Positions 50,342 through 58,696 of a DNA stretch of 64,000 nucleotides are shown one piece after another. Positions within the stretch are counted from its first letter, which is position 1. Each line of letters starts with the position of its first letter. This DNA is from JAWLBY01 sp041687455 (GTDB lineage: Bacteria; Pseudomonadota; Gammaproteobacteria; Xanthomonadales; Xanthomonadaceae). A program made the translations under genes and the position numbers. The notes beneath the pieces are model-generated. The model had not been told where the DNA came from, did not search any database, and saw only the letters and a program-made list of their open reading frames with translations. The DNA lies in contig JAWLBY010000020.1 in assembly GCA_041687455.1 (NCBI GenBank), positions 4,513 through 68,512 of the forward strand, in the 5' to 3' direction.

Positions 50342-51259
50342 TCAGGCGTCGAGCAGCTCGCGCGCGCCCTGCTGCAGCAACCGGGCCGCGACCTCGCGGC
50401 CGAGCCCGGCCGGGTCGTCGAGCGCCGCGGATGCCTCGGCGCGCAGAGCGCGCTGGTCGGTCTTTGCACCGACCAACCCGACCAGGTGCAGGCGCCCATC
50501 GCGTTCCTCGCAGTAGGCCGCGATCGGCACCTGGCAACTGCCCTGCAGCTCGCGGGTCATTGCCCGCTCGGCCTCGACCCGGCGTCGGGTCGAAGCGTGG
50601 TCGAGCGGCGCCAGGCGGGCGATCACGTCGGCGTCGCCGGCCCGGCATTCGATCGCGATCGCGCCCTGCGCGGCGGCCGGCAGCCAGTCCGGCGCCTGCA
50701 GCCGGCTGCGGATCCGTTCGCCGAAGCCGAGCCGTTCGAGCCCGGCACAGGCCAGCACGATGGCATCGAACTCGCCGCCATCGAGCTTGGCCAGCCGGGT
50801 GTTGACGTTGCCGCGCAGGTCGGTCAGCTCGAGATCCGGGCGCTGCCGGCGCAACTGCACCTGCCGGCGCAGTGACGAGGTGCCAACCCGGGCGCCCGGC
50901 GGGAGCTCGGCGACGCTGTCGTAGCGGTTGCTGACGAACGCGTCGAACGGATCGGCGCGCTCGAGGATGGCCGGCAACTCGAACGGCCCGTCGAGCTCCA
51001 TCGGCACGTCCTTCAGCGAATGCACAGCGCAGTCGGCATCGCCGTCCAGCATCGCCTGCTCGAGTTCCTTCAGGAACAGGCCCTTGCCGCCAATCGCGGC
51101 CAGCGAACGGTCAAGGATCTGGTCGCCGCGGGTCGACAGCGGGACCCGTTCGATCACCAGCCCTGGATGCAGCCGGCGCAACCGCTCGGCGACGTGTTCG
51201 GTCTGCCACAACGCGAGCGCGCTGCGGCGGGTGGCGATCCGCAATGGACGGGCCTGCAT
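50342..51259 (-). CDS. hemC: Hydroxymethylbilane synthase (porphobilinogen deaminase)
   Basis: A 305-residue heme-pathway enzyme: RIATRRSALALWQTEHVAER, GDQILDRSLAAIGGKGLFLK, CAVHSLKDVPMEL, VGTSSLRRQVQLRRQRPDLE, DLRGNVNTRLAKLDGGEFDA and the cofactor cysteine in GSCQVPIAAYC (about residue 242). It joins four porphobilinogens into hydroxymethylbilane. ATG 51259 is chosen because the GGAGG site is nine bases upstream; the GTG nine bases before it touches that site. It lies just downstream of the algR-like gene, as in Pseudomonas and Xanthomonas. Confidence 0.97.
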   Translation of the reverse strand: MQARPLRIATRRSALALWQTEHVAERLRRLHPGLVIERVPLSTRGDQILDRSLAAIGGKGLFLKELEQAMLDGDADCAVHSLKDVPMELDGPFELPAILERADPFDAFVSNRYDSVAELPPGARVGTSSLRRQVQLRRQRPDLELTDLRGNVNTRLAKLDGGEFDAIVLACAGLERLGFGERIRSRLQAPDWLPAAAQGAIAIECRAGDADVIARLAPLDHASTRRRVEAERAMTRELQGSCQVPIAAYCEERDGRLHLVGLVGAKTDQRALRAEASAALDDPAGLGREVAARLLQQGARELLDA

Positions 51260-51316
51260 GGTTTTCACCCTCCTCGTGCCGCTCCGACCGGAGGGCGAAA
51301 ACCGCCTAGCTTAGCG

Positions 51317-52051
51317 TCACAGGCCGCGGACCTGTTGCCGCAGCGCTGGCAGACAGCGGCGGCTGACCTCGAGCAGCGCCGGTTCGTGGCGCAGCTTGGC
51401 CCGGGTGTGGCCGTCCGGCCCGCGTTGCAGTTCCTGCAGCTCGGTCCGCGCGACCAGGCAGTTGCGATGGATGCGCAGGAAGCGGTCGCCGAACTCCTGT
51501 TCCAGCGATTTCAGCGACTCCTCGATCAGGTCCTCGCCGTTGGCGTGGTGGACGACGACGTACTTTTCCTCCGCCTGCAGGTAGCGGATGTCCTCGATCG
51601 GGATCAGTCGCAGGCTGCCGCGCAGGCGCGCGCACAGGTGGGTGCGGCGCTTGGCCTCCGGCAGCGTCTGTTCGAGCGATTCGGCACGCTGGGCGGTGAA
51701 GCGGCGGGCCTTGTGCAGTGCCTCGGCCAGACGTTCGGCACGGACCGGCTTCAGCAGGTAGTCGATCGCGCCGCTTTCGAACGCGGCCAGCGCGTGCGCG
51801 TCGTAGGCGGTCGAGAAGATCACCGCCGGCGGCGGATCGAGGTGCGCCATGTGGCGGGCTGCCTCAAGGCCGTCCATGACCGGCATCGCGATGTCGAGCA
51901 GCACGGTATCGGGACGCAGCTCGGCCGCGCGGTCGAAGGCGTCGCGGCCGGTCTCGGCCTCGCCCACCACTTCTGCGCCCTCGATCGTCTGCAGCATGTC
52001 GCGCAGGCGCTGGCGGGCAAACGGTTCGTCATCGGCTATCAGGATTCGCAT
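51317..52051 (-). CDS. algR: LytTR-type response regulator, AlgR-like
   Basis: A 244-residue response regulator. The receiver domain has acidic pocket ADDE, phospho-acceptor Asp53 in LLDIAMPVMDG, and switch/Lys motifs VIFSTAYDAHALAAF and YLLKPV. A LytTR DNA-binding domain occupies residues ~140-244 (IPIEDIRYLQAEEKYVVVHH, FLRIHRNCLVARTELQELQR). It follows the LytS/AlgZ kinase by 8 bp, or overlaps it if the TTG at 52063 is used. Name by neighbourhood and domain type; the regulon here is unknown. Confidence 0.92.
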   Translation of the reverse strand: MRILIADDEPFARQRLRDMLQTIEGAEVVGEAETGRDAFDRAAELRPDTVLLDIAMPVMDGLEAARHMAHLDPPPAVIFSTAYDAHALAAFESGAIDYLLKPVRAERLAEALHKARRFTAQRAESLEQTLPEAKRRTHLCARLRGSLRLIPIEDIRYLQAEEKYVVVHHANGEDLIEESLKSLEQEFGDRFLRIHRNCLVARTELQELQRGPDGHTRAKLRHEPALLEVSRRCLPALRQQVRGL

Positions 52052-52059
52052 GCGCGCAC

Positions 52060-53100
52060 TCAATGCTCGATGGGGATGTGCAGGATGGATAAATAGTAGC
52101 CCCCGCTATCCTGAACGGTCATCCGTGCGCGGGCTCCGAACCTGAAGATCAGCCGTTGCGCGATGCTGTCCTGGGCGTGGCGGTTGCCGCCGACCGCGGC
52201 GTCGCCGGCCGGATAGGGATTTCCGACCGAGATCCGCAGCAGGTCGCGCTCGCGGTTCAGCCGGACATCGATCTCGCCGCCGTCGGCCAGCCGCGAGATA
52301 CCGTGCAGCACGGCGTTCTCCAGCAGCGGCTGCAGCAGCAGTCGCGGCATCGGCAGATCGCGCGGCACATCGTCGGCGATCGACCACTGGATGCGCAGCC
52401 GCGCCCCCAGCCGCAGCCGTTCGATGTCGAGATAGCGCTGGCACAACTGCAGCTCCTCGCCGAGTGTCGATTCGCCGGGCGCGCTGCCTAGCGCGGCACG
52501 GAACAGCTCGGACAGGTCCTCGACGGCGCGCTCGGCGGTGTCCGGGTCGCGCCGGACCAGCGACGCGATCGTGTTCATGCTGTTGAACAGGAAATGCGGC
52601 CGGATCCGCGCCTGCAGCGCCTGCACTTCGGCGCGCGCCTGCGCGCGGGCACGATCCTTCCATTGTTCCTGCACGTAGAAGTACCGCAGCAGAACGGCCG
52701 ACAGCAATGCGGCGATCGCGGCGACGCGGCCGGCAAAATGCAGCCTGAACTCGGCCGGCAGGCTCAACTGCGTCTGCAGCGTGATGTCGAGCTCGTGGAC
52801 CAGCAGGCTGCCGAGATAGGCGACTGCGACCGGAATCGACCATGCCAGTATCGCGCCGAGCGCGATCGGCAGCATCTCCAGCCCGGCTCGGGCCTTGCAC
52901 AGCAGGACCGCCGCGCACAGCGCGAGCCACTGCGCGAACAGGCTGGCCGCGGCGAACTGGCCGCCGCTCCAGCCGGCGCCGGTGTTCGGCGCGACGGCGA
53001 CGACCACCACAGCGACCTCGGCCGCGACCAGCGTCGCGAACAGGATCGGCAGCCGGCAGAAATCCGGCAACCAGTGCCGCGGCCGGCGCCGCATCAGCAT
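52060..53100 (-). CDS. algZ: LytS/AlgZ-type sensor histidine kinase
   Basis: A 346-residue membrane kinase with four N-terminal spans, then the His_kinase domain with phospho-accepting His169 in RIRPHFLFNSMNTIASLV, followed by a HATPase region (LLLQPLLENAVLHGISRLAD, LLRISVGNPYPAGD). It has the divergent pattern of the LytS/YehU/AlgZ group, without a PAS or HAMP domain. Its start overlaps the end of the esterase gene by seven bases. It is expected to pair with the downstream LytTR regulator. Confidence 0.92.
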   Translation of the reverse strand: MLMRRRPRHWLPDFCRLPILFATLVAAEVAVVVVAVAPNTGAGWSGGQFAAASLFAQWLALCAAVLLCKARAGLEMLPIALGAILAWSIPVAVAYLGSLLVHELDITLQTQLSLPAEFRLHFAGRVAAIAALLSAVLLRYFYVQEQWKDRARAQARAEVQALQARIRPHFLFNSMNTIASLVRRDPDTAERAVEDLSELFRAALGSAPGESTLGEELQLCQRYLDIERLRLGARLRIQWSIADDVPRDLPMPRLLLQPLLENAVLHGISRLADGGEIDVRLNRERDLLRISVGNPYPAGDAAVGGNRHAQDSIAQRLIFRFGARARMTVQDSGGYYLSILHIPIEH

Positions 53101-53774
53101 GGCGGCAGATCCGCGAGGCGCCGACCGAGCCAGTCGGCGAGGTGCTCGATCTCATCGCCGCAGACGCTGTGCGCCATCGAATAGCTGTGCCATTCGAGCG
53201 GATGACCGCGCGAGCGGAGGAATTCCGCGCTGCGCTCGCCGAGCGCTTGCGGCAGCAGCGGGTCGAGCGCGCCATGCGCCATGAACACCGGCGTATCGCG
53301 GTTTTCCGGCCGCGCCTCGCTGGCAGTGACCGTGGCCAGCGGCAGGTAGGTGCTGAGCAGGATCGCGCCGGCCAGTCGCTGCGGGCGGCGCAGCAGGGTC
53401 GCCATCGCGATCGCGCCGCCTTGCGAGAAACCGGCCACGAATTGCCGTGCCGGTGGAATCCCGCGACCGGATTCGCGCTCGATCAATGCATCGAGCGCTG
53501 CAATCGACTGCCGGATGCCGGCCTCGTCCTCGCGCGCCGCCAGGTCCATGCCGAGCAGGTCGTACCAGCCACGCATCCGTGCGCCGCCGTTGATCGTGAT
53601 CGGCCGGATCGGGGCATTCGGGAACACGAAGCGCAACGCCGGCCAGCCGGGCCGCAGCAGCTCCGGCACGATCGGCACGAAGTCATTCGCATCGGCACCG
53701 AGGCCGTGCAGCCACAGAATGCTGGCCACCGGATGTGGGCCGGTCTGCCGTTCGACGCCATCGAATGCGCTCAT
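53094..53774 (-). CDS. Phospholipase/carboxylesterase, alpha/beta hydrolase
   Basis: A 226-residue cytoplasmic carboxylesterase: ASILWLHGLGADANDFVPIV, RFVFPNAPIRPITINGGARM, nucleophile motif GFSQGG (Ser117), a late Asp in HGALDPLLP and His in WHSYSMAHSVC. This is the EstB/acyl-protein-thioesterase class that cleaves short acyl esters. It overlaps the start of the algZ-like gene and so heads the esterase-algZ-algR-hemC run. The true substrate is unknown. Confidence 0.92.
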   Translation of the reverse strand: MSAFDGVERQTGPHPVASILWLHGLGADANDFVPIVPELLRPGWPALRFVFPNAPIRPITINGGARMRGWYDLLGMDLAAREDEAGIRQSIAALDALIERESGRGIPPARQFVAGFSQGGAIAMATLLRRPQRLAGAILLSTYLPLATVTASEARPENRDTPVFMAHGALDPLLPQALGERSAEFLRSRGHPLEWHSYSMAHSVCGDEIEHLADWLGRRLADLPPC

Positions 53775-53871
53775 GGCGACAGAGCATAGCGAAGGTGCCG
53801 CGGCGCTCGCTCGCCCTCGATGAATCGCGCCCGGGCGACACGCCGTCGTGCTCGACGACGCCCGCGGCGAA

Positions 53872-53896
53872 CGCAGCCGGCGCCGAGCCGGCTGCG
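53872..53896. terminator. Strong GC hairpin after the solute-binding protein gene
   Basis: A perfect 10-bp stem CGCAGCCGGC / GCCGGCTGCG with loop GCCGA, 16 bp after the minus-strand stop at 53913. No T-run follows, so it is probably a structural transcript end and not a standard terminator. No gene is seen in the 138-bp gap. Confidence 0.5.
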
Positions 53897-53912
53897 TGCC
53901 TCGGCGCGTCGA

Positions 53913-54671
53913 CTATTTGAAGAACTTCGCCGCAATCGCGTCGGCGTCGATCTTCTTCAGGCCTTCATTGATGACCTTGGCGGCCTGCTCGCCTTGCGGC
54001 GATTTCTGGAACGCGACATACAGCTTCTTGTCCTCGAGCGGACGCTGGTTGAATCGGACCTTGTCCTTCATGCCGGCCAGGCCAGGATCGGTGGCAAGCA
54101 TGTAGGCGAGCACGTTGCGGTCGATCACCGCAAGCGGAATGCGGCCGGCACCGACCTTCTTGATGTTGGTCAGGTCGTCGACGACCGGATCGATCTTGAG
54201 CTCGCCGGCCGCGGCCTTGGCGTCGAACTCCTCGGTGTTGACGTAGTCGCGCACGGTGCCGATCGTCTTTCCCTCGAGGTCGGCGAGCGTGCTCCACGTC
54301 ACCGGCGACGACGCATGTTCGACGAATCCGAGCGGCCCGCTGCCGATCGGGTCGGACAGCACGAAACTGCTCGCGACATCGGCCGAGTAGTATTCGGGGA
54401 AGTAACCATGGAAGCCGCTCTTCGGATCCTGCGCCATCGCGACCGCTCGGCTCCACGGGAAGAACTTCACCTCCAGCGAGTAGCCCATCGCTTCGGCGGC
54501 GGCGCGGACGACCGCGACGCTGGCGCCCTGCTGGTCGACCTTCTCGCCTGCATACGGCGGCCATTCGAGACTGGTCAGGCGGATCACCTTGTCCTGCGCG
54601 GTCGCGGCCGCGGCGGCCAAGGAGAGCAAGACGGCACAGCCGAACAAACGGAACAACGAACGGATCTTCAC
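53913..54671 (-). CDS. Periplasmic solute-binding protein (family 3 type)
   Basis: A 252-residue periplasmic binding protein: signal peptide MKIRSLFRLFGCAVLLSLAA ... TAQ, then VIRLTSLEWPPYAGEKVDQQ, YSLEVKFFPWSRAVAMAQDP, YYSADVASSFVLSDPIGSGP and LEGKTIGTVRDYVNTEEFDA, typical of polar amino-acid or small-molecule binders. No permease or ATPase gene is nearby. It starts with GTG overlapping the stop of the chemoreceptor gene (GTGA), so it may feed its ligand signal to the receptor and not to a transporter; this is inference. Confidence 0.9.
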   Translation of the reverse strand: MKIRSLFRLFGCAVLLSLAAAAATAQDKVIRLTSLEWPPYAGEKVDQQGASVAVVRAAAEAMGYSLEVKFFPWSRAVAMAQDPKSGFHGYFPEYYSADVASSFVLSDPIGSGPLGFVEHASSPVTWSTLADLEGKTIGTVRDYVNTEEFDAKAAAGELKIDPVVDDLTNIKKVGAGRIPLAVIDRNVLAYMLATDPGLAGMKDKVRFNQRPLEDKKLYVAFQKSPQGEQAAKVINEGLKKIDADAIAAKFFK

Positions 54672-56860
54672 GCGGATACCCCCCCCGGGTTGCGCCGGCG
54701 GACCTGGCCGGCAACTTCGTCTTCCAACGAAAAATGCGCCAGCAGCTCCAGCACCGACGACGCCTGGTCGTCGAGCGTGGCACTGGCCGCCGCGGTCTGT
54801 TCGGCAATCGCGCTGTTCTGCTGCGTGATTCCGTCGAGATCGGCGATCACCGTGTCGATCTGGCGTATCCCCTGCGCCTGATCGGTGGTTGCCTTGGCGA
54901 TCGTCCGGGCCAGCGTGGCCGAGCGGCCAACCGCCCCGGAGATTTCCTCGATCGCCTGCGACAGATCCTCGGCCAGGGTGATGCCCTGCTGCACTTCCGC
55001 ATCACTCGACGTCAGCAGGCCGCGGATGTCCTTGGCATTGTCGGCGGCGCGCTTGGCCAGTGCCCGCACTTCGGCGGCGACGACGGCGAAGCCGCGCCCC
55101 ATTTCGCCGGCCCGCGCGGCCTCGACGGCGGCATTCAGTGCCAGCAGGTTGGTCTGGAATGCGATGTCGTCGATCAGGCCGACGATCTCCATGATCCGCC
55201 GGCTGCCCTTGCCGATCTCGGACATCCGGGTCTGCATCCGCGCAATCGCTTCGGCACCGCGCTGCGCGGCCTCGTCGGCCGCCGAGCTCTGCTTGCTGGC
55301 GTCGGCCGCATCGCGCTCGTTGCTGGTGACCGAGGTCGCCATGCCGCGCATCGCCGCCGACGACTCCTCGAGCGACGCGGCCTGCTGCTCGATCCGGCGC
55401 GACAACTCATCGGTTCCGGCGCGGATTTCGCCGGAACCCGACGCCACCGAACGGGCCGCTTCGCGCAGTTGCGCGACCAGCTCGGCCAGTCGTTCGATTG
55501 TCGTGTTGGCGTTGTCGCGTACGTTGGCGAACACGCCGCGCCAGTCGGCCGCTTCGAGCCGGTAGCCGAGCCTGCCGTGTGCCAGTGCGTCGTGCAGCGA
55601 CTGGATGCGCCGCAGTGCGTCGTCGAATCCGTCGAGCAGGTGGTTGACCTCGCCGGCCAGCTCACCGAGCACGCCGTCGGCCCCGGAGGCCGAAATTCGC
55701 ACCGACAGGTCACCGCGCCGCGCTGCGCCGACCGCCTGCGACAGTTCGGCCGCGATCCGCCGCTCGACCGCCTGGCGCGCCAGCAGATCGGTCATGTCGT
55801 GCCATTGCACGACGAAACCGACCGTCTCGCCGTTGTCGCTGGCGACCGGCGACACGTCGAGCACGCCGTGCCGGCCGGCCAGTTCGCGTTCGGACCTGGA
55901 CGGACCGTCGAGCCCGGCCAGCGGCTGGCCGAGCCAGGCTCCGAGCACTTCGCTCAGCTCGCTGCCGACCGGGTCGTCCCGATCGAGCCCGAACGCCGCG
56001 CGGACGTCCGCGAAGCGGCTCAGGTAGCCCGCGAATGCGTCGTTCAGCAGCACCACGCGACCGGCATCATCGAGCAGCATCAGGTTGGCCGACGCACAGG
56101 TCAGGCCGCGGCCGGCGCGCTGGGCCGAGTCGGTGGTCGCTTTCAGTTCGCCGAACAGGCCGACGAAGCGATCCAGTGCGCGCGTCAACGTGCCGATTTC
56201 CGAGCGGCTGTCGCCATGGCGGCGGACCAGCGCATCCTTGTCGCGCCGGATCGAATCGATCGGTTCGCCAGGCTTGAGCTCGACCAGGCGGCCGAGAATG
56301 CCGCTCATGTGCCCGAGCGGTGCGGTGACCCAGCGGCCGATCAGCAGGTTCAGGATAACGACCAGCGACAGACCGACGCTGGCGAACTTGATCAGATCGG
56401 CGTGTTGCGCCGCGGCCAGCTCGTCACGGATGGTCCGGTCACTGAACCACAGCCGCACTTCGCCGATCTTCTCGCCATCGCGCTCGATCGACGCGCGGGC
56501 TTCGCGATACGCAGTGCCGGGCATCGCGTCGGCAGCCGCGTCGTCGACCGCATCGTCGCCGCGCTGCAGTCCGACCAGTTGGCTGTCGGAGGCATCGAGC
56601 ACCTGCGCGGCGTCGAGCGCCGGGTTGTCGAACTCGACCAGCGACAACTGCCGGACCTGGTCGGTATTCAGATTCCAGACCGGCTCGAGCAGGCCGAGAC
56701 TCAGTCGTCGTGCCACGCTCTCGGCGGTCGCCGAGAGCGCTTCGCCCATCCGCTGTTCGGTGCGCGTCTGCGAGATCCAGATCGCGACCACCACCACCAC
56801 CAGCAGCACGGCGATCGAGGCCGCACTGATCCTCGCCCCGAGTCCCTGCCACCAGCGCAT
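54668..56860 (-). CDS. Methyl-accepting chemotaxis protein with PAS domain
   Basis: A 730-residue transmembrane chemoreceptor: spans near residues 10-28 and 165-185 enclose a ~135-residue periplasmic sensor. A cytoplasmic PAS-like region follows (ANLMLLDDAGRVVLLNDAF, GFVVQWHDMTDLLA), then a HAMP-like linker, then a long MCP signalling coiled coil with the highly conserved hairpin IDDIAFQTNLLALNAAVEAA and GFAVVAAEVRALAKRAADNA. No CheB/CheR pentapeptide is seen at the C-terminus. It is followed by a solute-binding protein in an overlapping frame and preceded by a small outer-membrane protein gene. The ligand is unknown. Confidence 0.92.
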   Translation of the reverse strand: MRWWQGLGARISAASIAVLLVVVVVAIWISQTRTEQRMGEALSATAESVARRLSLGLLEPVWNLNTDQVRQLSLVEFDNPALDAAQVLDASDSQLVGLQRGDDAVDDAAADAMPGTAYREARASIERDGEKIGEVRLWFSDRTIRDELAAAQHADLIKFASVGLSLVVILNLLIGRWVTAPLGHMSGILGRLVELKPGEPIDSIRRDKDALVRRHGDSRSEIGTLTRALDRFVGLFGELKATTDSAQRAGRGLTCASANLMLLDDAGRVVLLNDAFAGYLSRFADVRAAFGLDRDDPVGSELSEVLGAWLGQPLAGLDGPSRSERELAGRHGVLDVSPVASDNGETVGFVVQWHDMTDLLARQAVERRIAAELSQAVGAARRGDLSVRISASGADGVLGELAGEVNHLLDGFDDALRRIQSLHDALAHGRLGYRLEAADWRGVFANVRDNANTTIERLAELVAQLREAARSVASGSGEIRAGTDELSRRIEQQAASLEESSAAMRGMATSVTSNERDAADASKQSSAADEAAQRGAEAIARMQTRMSEIGKGSRRIMEIVGLIDDIAFQTNLLALNAAVEAARAGEMGRGFAVVAAEVRALAKRAADNAKDIRGLLTSSDAEVQQGITLAEDLSQAIEEISGAVGRSATLARTIAKATTDQAQGIRQIDTVIADLDGITQQNSAIAEQTAAASATLDDQASSVLELLAHFSLEDEVAGQVRRRNPGGVSA

Positions 56861-56874
56861 GGCTGCTTCCTCGC

Positions 56875-57564
56875 CTAGAACAGCTCGACTGTCGTCGAAA
56901 TGGTGAACAGGAAGCGGCCCTCGGCGGCCGGATTGTCATCCTGATCGGTATCGGAATAGCCGAGGTACAGATCGAACGGACCGGCCGAGCGGGACACGCC
57001 GACCTGACCGTGCAGGAAGCCGTCGCCTTCCTCGTAGTCGGTGTAGGTGGCTTCGAGGTCGAGCGAATACACCTCGCCCAGCGCGAACGAATGGGTGCCC
57101 TTGACGCGCCAGGCCATGCCGTCGAACACATCGTCGTCATCGGTGACGAAGGCCTTGACGCCGGTGCCGTTCGCGAAGGTCACGCCGAAGTAGGCTTCGG
57201 TGTAGTCGTAGCCCTCGGACGGTGCGCCGGTGTAGGTGTAATGCGCGAGGCCGACGTCGAACGCGGTGCCATTGGCGATTTCCCAGCCGTAGCCGCCGTA
57301 CAGATCGACTTCGATGTTGGCCGGATCATCGTCGCCGAAATCGACATTCGACGCCCAGGTGCCGACATAGAAACCGCTGTCCCATGCCAGATCCAGGCTG
57401 GCTTGCAGGGCCGGTCCGCGATACCGCGAATCCGAATCGCCCTGGGTCTGGCTGACGCCGTCGAACAGATAATCGGACGCCAGCGTGATCGTCGACGACA
57501 ACGACGCTGCGGACACCGGCGCAACGCCGGCCATCAAGGCCGCCGCAAGCAGGACACGACGCAT
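56875..57564 (-). CDS. TorF/Gcw_chp family outer-membrane protein
   Basis: A 229-residue exported beta-barrel-like protein: signal peptide MRRVLLAAALMAGVAPVSAA, then SSTITLASDYLFDGVSQTQG, NVDFGDDDPANIEVDLYGGY and SRSAGPFDLYLGYSDTDQDD, ending in LFTISTTVELF with a terminal aromatic residue typical of outer-membrane insertion. This is the TIGR02001/Gcw_chp type of unknown function, often next to transport or sensing genes. ATG 57564 has a GGGGGAG site. It ends 14 bp before the chemoreceptor gene. Confidence 0.88.
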   Translation of the reverse strand: MRRVLLAAALMAGVAPVSAASLSSTITLASDYLFDGVSQTQGDSDSRYRGPALQASLDLAWDSGFYVGTWASNVDFGDDDPANIEVDLYGGYGWEIANGTAFDVGLAHYTYTGAPSEGYDYTEAYFGVTFANGTGVKAFVTDDDDVFDGMAWRVKGTHSFALGEVYSLDLEATYTDYEEGDGFLHGQVGVSRSAGPFDLYLGYSDTDQDDNPAAEGRFLFTISTTVELF

Positions 57565-57670
57565 GAGTTCTCCCCCATCGGATGGATATGAATTGTCACC
57601 AGCCGGATTGGCGCGGTTGCTGCCAATCCGCTCCGGCCCCCTGTTGGGCCAATCATGTTCCGGGCAAGGG

Positions 57671-57847
57671 GCAATTGCAACGCCGGCCATGCACGGCGTC
57701 GACATCTGTGCGTGGAAGCAAAGCCTGGGCGTCCAGGGAAGGCATGGATCGGCCGTAGTCGATCAACCCTCCTGACGGTGTCCTGACCTCCGTGCCCGCG
57801 TCGATCGATCAGGCAATTGCAGGCAGGCCATGCACGGCGTCGACATC
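57671..57847. repeat. Imperfect direct repeat pair in intergenic DNA
   Basis: Two ~35-bp copies (57671-57706 and 57813-57847) begin GCAATTGCA and share the 22-bp identical core starting GGCCATGCACGGC and ending TCGACATC, with core starts 141 bp apart. They fill much of the 338-bp gap between the tRNA-Ile2 gene and the outer-membrane protein gene. No coding sequence is recognised in that gap. Confidence 0.8.
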
Positions 57848-57902
57848 GGCAGTCGCCGAACGATCGCCGCGAGCGCGCGAACAACGATCGATCGTCAGGT
57901 CG

Positions 57903-57978
<76 letters not shown>

Positions 57979-58032
57979 GGTCGATCGGCGACGCGGCGCG
58001 AGTGCGCGACGAACAGCGGTGCCGGGACGCCG

Positions 58033-58038
58033 ATTGTA
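58033..58038 (-). promoter_or_regulatory. Possible -10 element for the tRNA-Ile2 gene
   Basis: TACAAT on the minus strand, 55 bp upstream of the tRNA 5' end, is a near-consensus -10. The matching -35 is weak. It is needed because an intrinsic terminator separates this tRNA from the upstream tRNA-Gln. Confidence 0.35.
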
Positions 58039-58098
58039 ACGATCGAGCGACCATCGATGTGCGGCGACCGCGGGTCGGGAGCCGGCGCTTCGGCCGCG

Positions 58099-58130
58099 AA
58101 AACAAAAACCCCGCCTTGCGGGCGGGGTTT
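58099..58130 (-). terminator. Intrinsic terminator after tRNA-Gln
   Basis: Stem CCCCGCC / GGCGGGG with loop TTGCG, extended by three A-T pairs, followed on the minus strand by TTTTTGTTTT. It ends the rplM-rpsI-tRNA-Gln transcript. Confidence 0.9.
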
Positions 58131-58137
58131 CCTGGAT

Positions 58138-58211
58138 TGGCTGGGGGACTAGGATTCGAACCTAGATAGGCAGAGTCAGAGTCTGCAGTCCTACCATTAG
58201 ACGATCCCCCA
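58138..58211 (-). tRNA. tRNA-Gln (CTG)
   Basis: A 74-base cloverleaf on the minus strand starting TGGGGGATCGTCTAATGG. The anticodon loop CTCTGAC has anticodon CTG for CAG codons; the T-arm has GGTTCGAATCC and the 3' CCA is encoded. It begins 31 bp after the rpsI stop, so it is probably co-transcribed with the ribosomal genes. Confidence 0.93.
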
Positions 58212-58241
58212 ATCCGGGGTCGAAGCGCAGCGAATTCTAGC

Positions 58242-58634
58242 TTAGCGCTTCGAGAACTGGGTAGCGCGGCGGGCCTTGTGCAGACCGACCTTCTTGCGCT
58301 CGACCTCGCGGGCATCGCGGGTCATGAAGCCTGCCCGACGCAGCGGCGAACGCAGCGACTCGTCGTACTCGACCAGCGCACGGGCGATACCGAGGCGGAT
58401 CGCGCCGGCCTGGCCGGTGGTGCCGCCGCCGTCGGCGGTGACCAGGATGTCGAACTTCTCGGTCATCTGGGTCAGCTCGAGCGGCTGACGCACGATCATG
58501 CGCGCGGTCTCACGACCGAAGTACTGGTCGAGCGGACGGCCGTTGACGATGATCGCACCGCTGCCATTGCGCAGGAACACCCGCGCGGTGGAAGACTTGC
58601 GACGGCCGGTGCCGTAGTTCTGCTGAGTCGCCAT
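58242..58634 (-). CDS. rpsI: Ribosomal protein S9
   Basis: A 130-residue S9: YGTGRRKSSTARVFLRNGSG, DILVTADGGGTTGQAGAIRL, ALVEYDESLRSPLRRAGFMT and the basic C-terminal tail ending QFSKR that reaches the P-site tRNA. It follows rplM by 62 bp, the usual pair. Codon use is as in the neighbouring housekeeping genes. Confidence 0.98.
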   Translation of the reverse strand: MATQQNYGTGRRKSSTARVFLRNGSGAIIVNGRPLDQYFGRETARMIVRQPLELTQMTEKFDILVTADGGGTTGQAGAIRLGIARALVEYDESLRSPLRRAGFMTRDAREVERKKVGLHKARRATQFSKR

Positions 58635-58696
58635 GTTTAGCTCTTCTATTTAAGAAGTCCGCACACGGATGTGCGGGCTCTTGCAGAGGATCTGCG

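Noticed and set aside
54734..56878. Plus-strand open frame of about 714 codons opposite the chemoreceptor
   Set aside because: Shadow of the MCP gene, whose signalling hairpin is perfectly conserved.
57671..57847. The direct repeats considered as tRNA attachment sites of an integrated element
   Set aside because: Neither copy matches the 3' end of the tRNA, and no integrase or foreign gene lies between or next to them.
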